This document shows positions 5,282-5,485 of a DNA stretch of 5,485 bases, piece by piece; position 1 is the stretch's first letter, and each line of letters begins with the position of its first letter. The DNA lies in the NCBI GenBank assembly GCA_900765525.1, contig CAAFRY010000218.1, positions 1-5,485 on the forward strand. Direction: 5' to 3'. Below the pieces are notes generated by a model that was not told where the DNA came from, made no database searches, and worked only from the letters and a program-made list of their open reading frames with translations. A program made the position numbers and the translations under genes. This stretch comes from an uncultured Blautia sp. Lineage in GTDB: Bacteria > Bacillota > Clostridia > Lachnospirales > Lachnospiraceae.

Positions 5282-5473
5282 ATGGCAGACGCTAGACTGC
5301 AAAGCAGGGTATCGTCTGGCGTGAAGTACACAAGGGGTAGGGAATGAAATTCCCGTAGGGGAGTGTAGCTCCCCTGTATCAGCGGAACGCTGATAAAAGC
5401 CCTCGGCAGAGCGCACACACCTGTAAAGGTGTATAAGTGCGCCCTTGTCAAGCAAGGGAGATTTAATTCTCCC
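5282..5473. repeat. Cluster of seven adjacent hairpins upstream of the relaxase
   Basis: Seven inverted repeats follow one another with little space between. They are 5284-5291/5313-5320 (7 of 8 paired, with inner CTGC/GCAG at 5297-5307), 5340-5345/5349-5354, 5357-5363/5369-5375, 5378-5384/5388-5394, 5411-5422/5427-5442 (12 pairs with a 4-base bulge), 5442-5447/5453-5458 and 5456-5461/5468-5473. Most stems are perfect. The two open frames crossing this stretch on the minus strand have no domain character and are read as non-coding. Such structured leaders are usual around origins of transfer; no gene is seen between 5245 and the right edge. Confidence 0.7.
5411..5458 (+). other. Candidate origin of transfer (oriT), MOBQ/RSF1010-like
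   Basis: The inverted repeat ACACCT-GTAA-AGGTGT (5417-5432) is followed after one base by TAAGTGCGCCCT (5434-5445). As I recall, RSF1010/R1162 and pSC101 origins of transfer have the same arrangement: an inverted repeat next to TAA(A/G)TGCGCCCT, nicked within the GCGCCC part. An outer GCGCAC/GTGCGC pair (5411-5416/5437-5442) and a flanking hairpin (5442-5458) add structure. The site lies about 190 bases upstream of the MobA/MobL-type relaxase remnant, the expected partner of such a site. The pattern is directly visible; nicking activity and the exact nick base are inferred. Confidence 0.7.
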
Positions 5474-5485
5474 CGTTTTCTTCCC

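Noticed and set aside
4951..5451. A 166-codon minus-strand open frame taken as one intact protein
   Set aside because: Only its middle part (5244-5089) is relaxase. The first ~56 residues translate the hairpin-rich oriT region and the tail is an out-of-frame reading of the relaxase histidine-motif region and the reverse of the MATE gene.
5282..5473. CRISPR-like array
   Set aside because: The repeats are inverted stem-loops of differing sequence, not identical direct repeats with regular spacers.

Overview
The window looks like a chromosomal segment of a low-to-mid GC Gram-positive anaerobe, most likely a Clostridia/Lachnospiraceae-type Firmicute. The grounds are purine-rich AAGGAGG-type ribosome binding sites, TATGAT/TATAAT -10 boxes, a VanR/VanS-like two-component pair, a short anchored serine D,D-carboxypeptidase and a MATE protein of the clostridial type. 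The last ~460 bases differ: they are visibly richer in GC, packed with hairpins, and come from a mobilizable element.

Layout, left to right. Bases 1-146 (minus strand) are the start of a LytTR/AgrA-type response regulator that runs off the left edge. Its promoter, with a palindrome over the -10 box and a GGGGACAG direct repeat, lies in the divergent region 147-335. A small four-helix membrane protein of unknown function follows (336-749). Next come a VanR-like response regulator (808-1500) and a VanS-like sensor kinase (about 1490-2632), which overlap by about 11 bases as in the enterococcal vanRS operons. A perfect 19-base palindrome covers the -10 box in front of the regulator. After a 162-base gap holding an 8-base direct repeat at 22-base spacing comes a membrane-anchored penicillin-binding-protein-type D,D-carboxypeptidase (2795-3748). 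A MATE-family transporter follows almost at once (reading frame 3788-5023). Its 5' end is probably frameshifted in a T6 run, and its 3' end is cut off at about 5013-5021.

From the cut to the right edge the sequence is the 5' portion of a MobA/MobL (MOBQ) relaxase gene on the minus strand, plus its upstream oriT-like region. The relaxase is broken three ways: GTA stands at the expected start codon, an out-of-frame internal deletion removes the region between the catalytic tyrosine block and the histidine motif, and the gene ends at the MATE junction. About 190 bases upstream lies an inverted repeat followed by TAAGTGCGCCCT, which matches the nick region of RSF1010/R1162/pSC101-type origins of transfer as I remember it.

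Functionally, the VanR/VanS-like pair probably senses envelope or cell-wall stress and may control the neighbouring carboxypeptidase, which trims the terminal D-Ala from peptidoglycan stem peptides. The order regulator, kinase, serine D,D-carboxypeptidase recalls the front of the VanD-type glycopeptide-resistance cluster, but no D-Ala-D-lactate ligase, VanH or VanX is present here, so resistance should not be inferred. The most noteworthy part is the right end: a decayed relaxase with an apparently intact oriT-like site fused into a MATE gene.
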